A program made the position numbers and the translations under genes. Shown piece by piece: positions 61,935-64,000 of a stretch of 64,000 bases of DNA. Source of the stretch: JAODBQ01 sp047602055 (GTDB taxonomy: Bacteria > Actinomycetota > Acidimicrobiia > Acidimicrobiales > Ilumatobacteraceae); the NCBI GenBank assembly GCA_047602055.1, contig JASGIG010000001.1, positions 1,984,001 to 2,048,000 of the forward strand. Reading direction: 5' to 3'. The notes beneath the pieces are model-generated. The model searched no databases. It was not told where the DNA came from and was given only the letters and a program-made list of their open reading frames with translations. The first letter of the stretch is position 1. Each line of letters begins with the position of its first letter.

Positions 61935-64000
61935 CTCGCGGAGATCGTTGATCTCCGCCCTCATTGCGGCCCCATGCACCGCAAGGTCGGCGCGCTCCTC
62001 GGCCACGGCTCGCGGAGATCGTTGATCTCCGCCCTCATTGCGGCACCGCCCTGCGCGTCAAGAAGGGCATCACCGTCGAGCGCTCGCGGAGATCGTTGAT
62101 CTCCGCCCTCATTGCGGCGGTCATCGCAGCACTCCTGACGCCAGCTGGACGGGGTCCTCGCGGAGATCGTTGATCTCCGCCCTCATTGCGGCGCGGCTTC
62201 CCCGAGTGGGCGCGCACCGCGGTCACCCTCGCGGAGATCGTTGATCTCCGCCCTCATTGCGGCCCCGACGGTGTCGTCGCGCTGCGCTGGCGTGGCGGCT
62301 GCTCGCGGAGATCGTTGATCTCCGCCCTCATTGCGGCAAGCGGAGCGTGTCGGACGACCAGGCATGGGTCGACCTCGCGGAGATCGTTGATCTCCGCCCT
62401 CATTGCGGCTGCTGTCTGGCGCGAGCGCTGGTCGTAGGCTGCCGGTGCTCGCGGAGATCGTTGATCTCCGCCCTCATTGCGGCCGGCTGTTCGTCCTGCT
62501 CGCCGCCGTCACCGGCGCCCGCCTCGCGGAGATCGTTGATCTCCGCCCTCATTGCGGCCGTGCCGACGCTCCACCGCATGTCGGGCCGCTTCCACCTGCT
62601 CGCGGAGATCGTTGATCTCCGCCCTCATTGCGGCCTGCTACCTAGACCAAACGAAAGGCTGCGAACCATGCCTCGCGGAGATCGTTGATCTCCGCCCTCA
62701 TTGCGGCCGGCATGAGTGGGCGACCTCGTGCTGCGGTGTCGGAGGGCTCGCGGAGATCGTTGATCTCCGCCCTCATTGCGGCCTGTCGTGGGGTGTGCAC
62801 CCGCGCAGCGTGCTGCGGCCCGCTCGCGGAGATCGTTGATCTCCGCCCTCATTGCGGCCGGCACCTCGGCGAGAAGTCCGGCCAGCTCGGGCACTCGCGG
62901 AGATCGTTGATCTCCGCCCTCATTGCGGCGCGGCTTCCCCGAGTGGGCGCGCACCGCGGTCACCAACTCGCGGAGATCGTTGATCTCCGCCCTCATTGCG
63001 GCCGGCTGGGACCGCTGGCCCAGCGGCTGGCTCGCGTGCACTCGCGGAGATCGTTGATCTCCGCCCTCATTGCGGCGGAACAGGCCACCAAGGACGACCA
63101 CGCCGAGGCCGATGCTCGCGGAGATCGTTGATCTCCGCCCTCATTGCGGCCTGGATGCGCTTGCCGAGCATGTTGCGTCCGATGACTCTCGCGGAGATCG
63201 TTGATCTCCGCCCTCATTGCGGCAACTGGGCGCCGCCATCCGCACGAGTCGTGTTGCCACTCGCGGAGATCGTTGATCTCCGCCCTCATTGCGGCCCGTT
63301 CGTCGTGTCGATGGCGGTGCCACCGACGACGACTCGCGGAGATCGTTGATCTCCGCCCTCATTGCGGCTCGATGACGGCGCAGACGATGCGCACCCTGAT
63401 CGACGCCTCGCGGAGATCGTTGATCTCCGCCCTCATTGCGGCCACGACCGCCAAGGCAACGCCCGCATGCGAGAGTCCAGCTCGCGGAGATCGTTGATCT
63501 CCGCCCTCATTGCGGCCGCGAGCTGGTCGGTTCCGGTCGGCTCGTCCACGATGCCTCGCGGAGATCGTTGATCTCCGCCCTCATTGCGGCGACTACTGGC
63601 GCGAGGTCGTCTCGCACGGGCTGATGCGCTCGCGGAGATCGTTGATCTCCGCCCTCATTGCGGCGACAACGTCGAGGGCGTGATTCGCTCGGCGGTGCTC
63701 GCCTCGCGGAGATCGTTGATCTCCGCCCTCATTGCGGCACCGCGATCACCGCCAACTCCGAGTCGACCGACGCCACCTCGCGGAGATCGTTGATCTCCGC
63801 CCTCATTGCGGCTTCAAGAGATTCCTGGCGACCAGCAGCGCCTCGAACTCGCGGAGATCGTTGATCTCCGCCCTCATTGCGGCAAGGCGTACTCGACCAA
63901 CTTCTGCGCAGGCATCTCCGGCTCGCGGAGATCGTTGATCTCCGCCCTCATTGCGGCCACCCCCGTCCGTTGGAATTACTCCCGCGACTCCCTCGCGGAG
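61935..64000 (+). CRISPR. Type I-G CRISPR array, at least 28 repeats, runs off the window
   Basis: 28 complete 36-nt repeats and the first 9 bases of a 29th (63992-64000), with 28 spacers of 34-40 nt (mostly 38). The repeat begins CTCGCGGAGATC and ends CCTCATTGCGGC; GCGGAGATC and GATCTCCGC form a 9-bp stem around GTT. All repeats look identical, with no degenerate end seen, as expected if the leader end is at 61935. Spacers 4 (62193-62227) and 14 (62930-62966) are the same sequence, with two more bases in 14. Open frames across the array only translate the repeat. Confidence 0.98.

Noticed and set aside
61964..63938. A series of overlapping open frames of 60-158 residues containing AEIVDLRPHCG or RRSLISALIAA
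   Set aside because: They are translations of the 36-nt CRISPR repeat and change with every spacer; not genes.
1..64000. tRNA or rRNA genes
   Set aside because: No cloverleaf with a GGTTCGAATCC-type T-arm or rRNA-like stretch was recognised by eye; a covariance-model scan would be needed to exclude one.

Overview
The window is high-GC and densely coded. It looks like chromosome of an actinobacterium, probably from the Acidimicrobiia (Ilumatobacter-like). That placement is an inference from gene content: a DUF222/HNH endonuclease, an F420-type LLM oxidoreductase, an ImuA'-ImuB-DnaE2 mutasome, PadR/ArsR/MarR regulators, and many starts with a TANNNT hexamer 6-9 nt upstream and no Shine-Dalgarno (leaderless transcripts). 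No rRNA or tRNA gene was found.

Layout. 1-3.5 kb: a DUF5682 gene running in from the left edge and a VWA gene, each with an apparent one-base frameshift, separated by palindromic repeats. 3.5-17.6 kb: an ArsR regulator with an MFS exporter, acyl-CoA dehydrogenase, an N-carbamoyl-D-amino-acid hydrolase-like nitrilase, a cupin, the HNH gene, a Phd/VapC toxin-antitoxin pair, GNAT and SDR genes, a molybdenum hydroxylase, a methyltransferase, AlkB and an amidohydrolase. 17.6-31.4 kb: an epoxide-hydrolase-like gene, an ICL/PEP-mutase enzyme, a three-gene operon led by an unusual LodA-like quinoprotein fused to a VWA domain, an esterase with a nitronate monooxygenase, a secreted lysozyme-like protein, CorA, a zinc-ribbon protein joined in frame to an IS110 remnant, and a NifU-N protein. 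31.4-48.7 kb: MarR, ImuA', EfeB/EfeO, ImuB, a large LPXTG surface protein, a NUDIX-GNAT fusion, an HtrA-like protease, PadR, an ECF sigma factor with a double-VOC protein, and DnaE2. 48.8-52.8 kb: two toxin-antitoxin pairs flanking an IS3-family element that interrupts an unknown gene.

52.8-64 kb: a complete type I-G (formerly I-U) CRISPR-Cas locus: cas3 (C-terminal HD), csx17/cas8, csb1/cas7, csb2/cas5-cas6, a cas4-cas1 fusion, cas2, a leader, and an array of at least 28 identical 36-nt repeats that runs off the right edge. The first five genes overlap one another by 4 or 8 bases, so the operon is probably co-translated. Csx17, Csb1 and Csb2 would form the surveillance complex, Cas3 would degrade the target, and Cas4-Cas1 with Cas2 would acquire spacers.

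Across the window, the three mutasome genes share nearly the same promoter with a LexA-like box. Four families of short palindromic repeats occupy gene ends. Several genes carry single-base frameshifts, which are either real decay or sequence errors.
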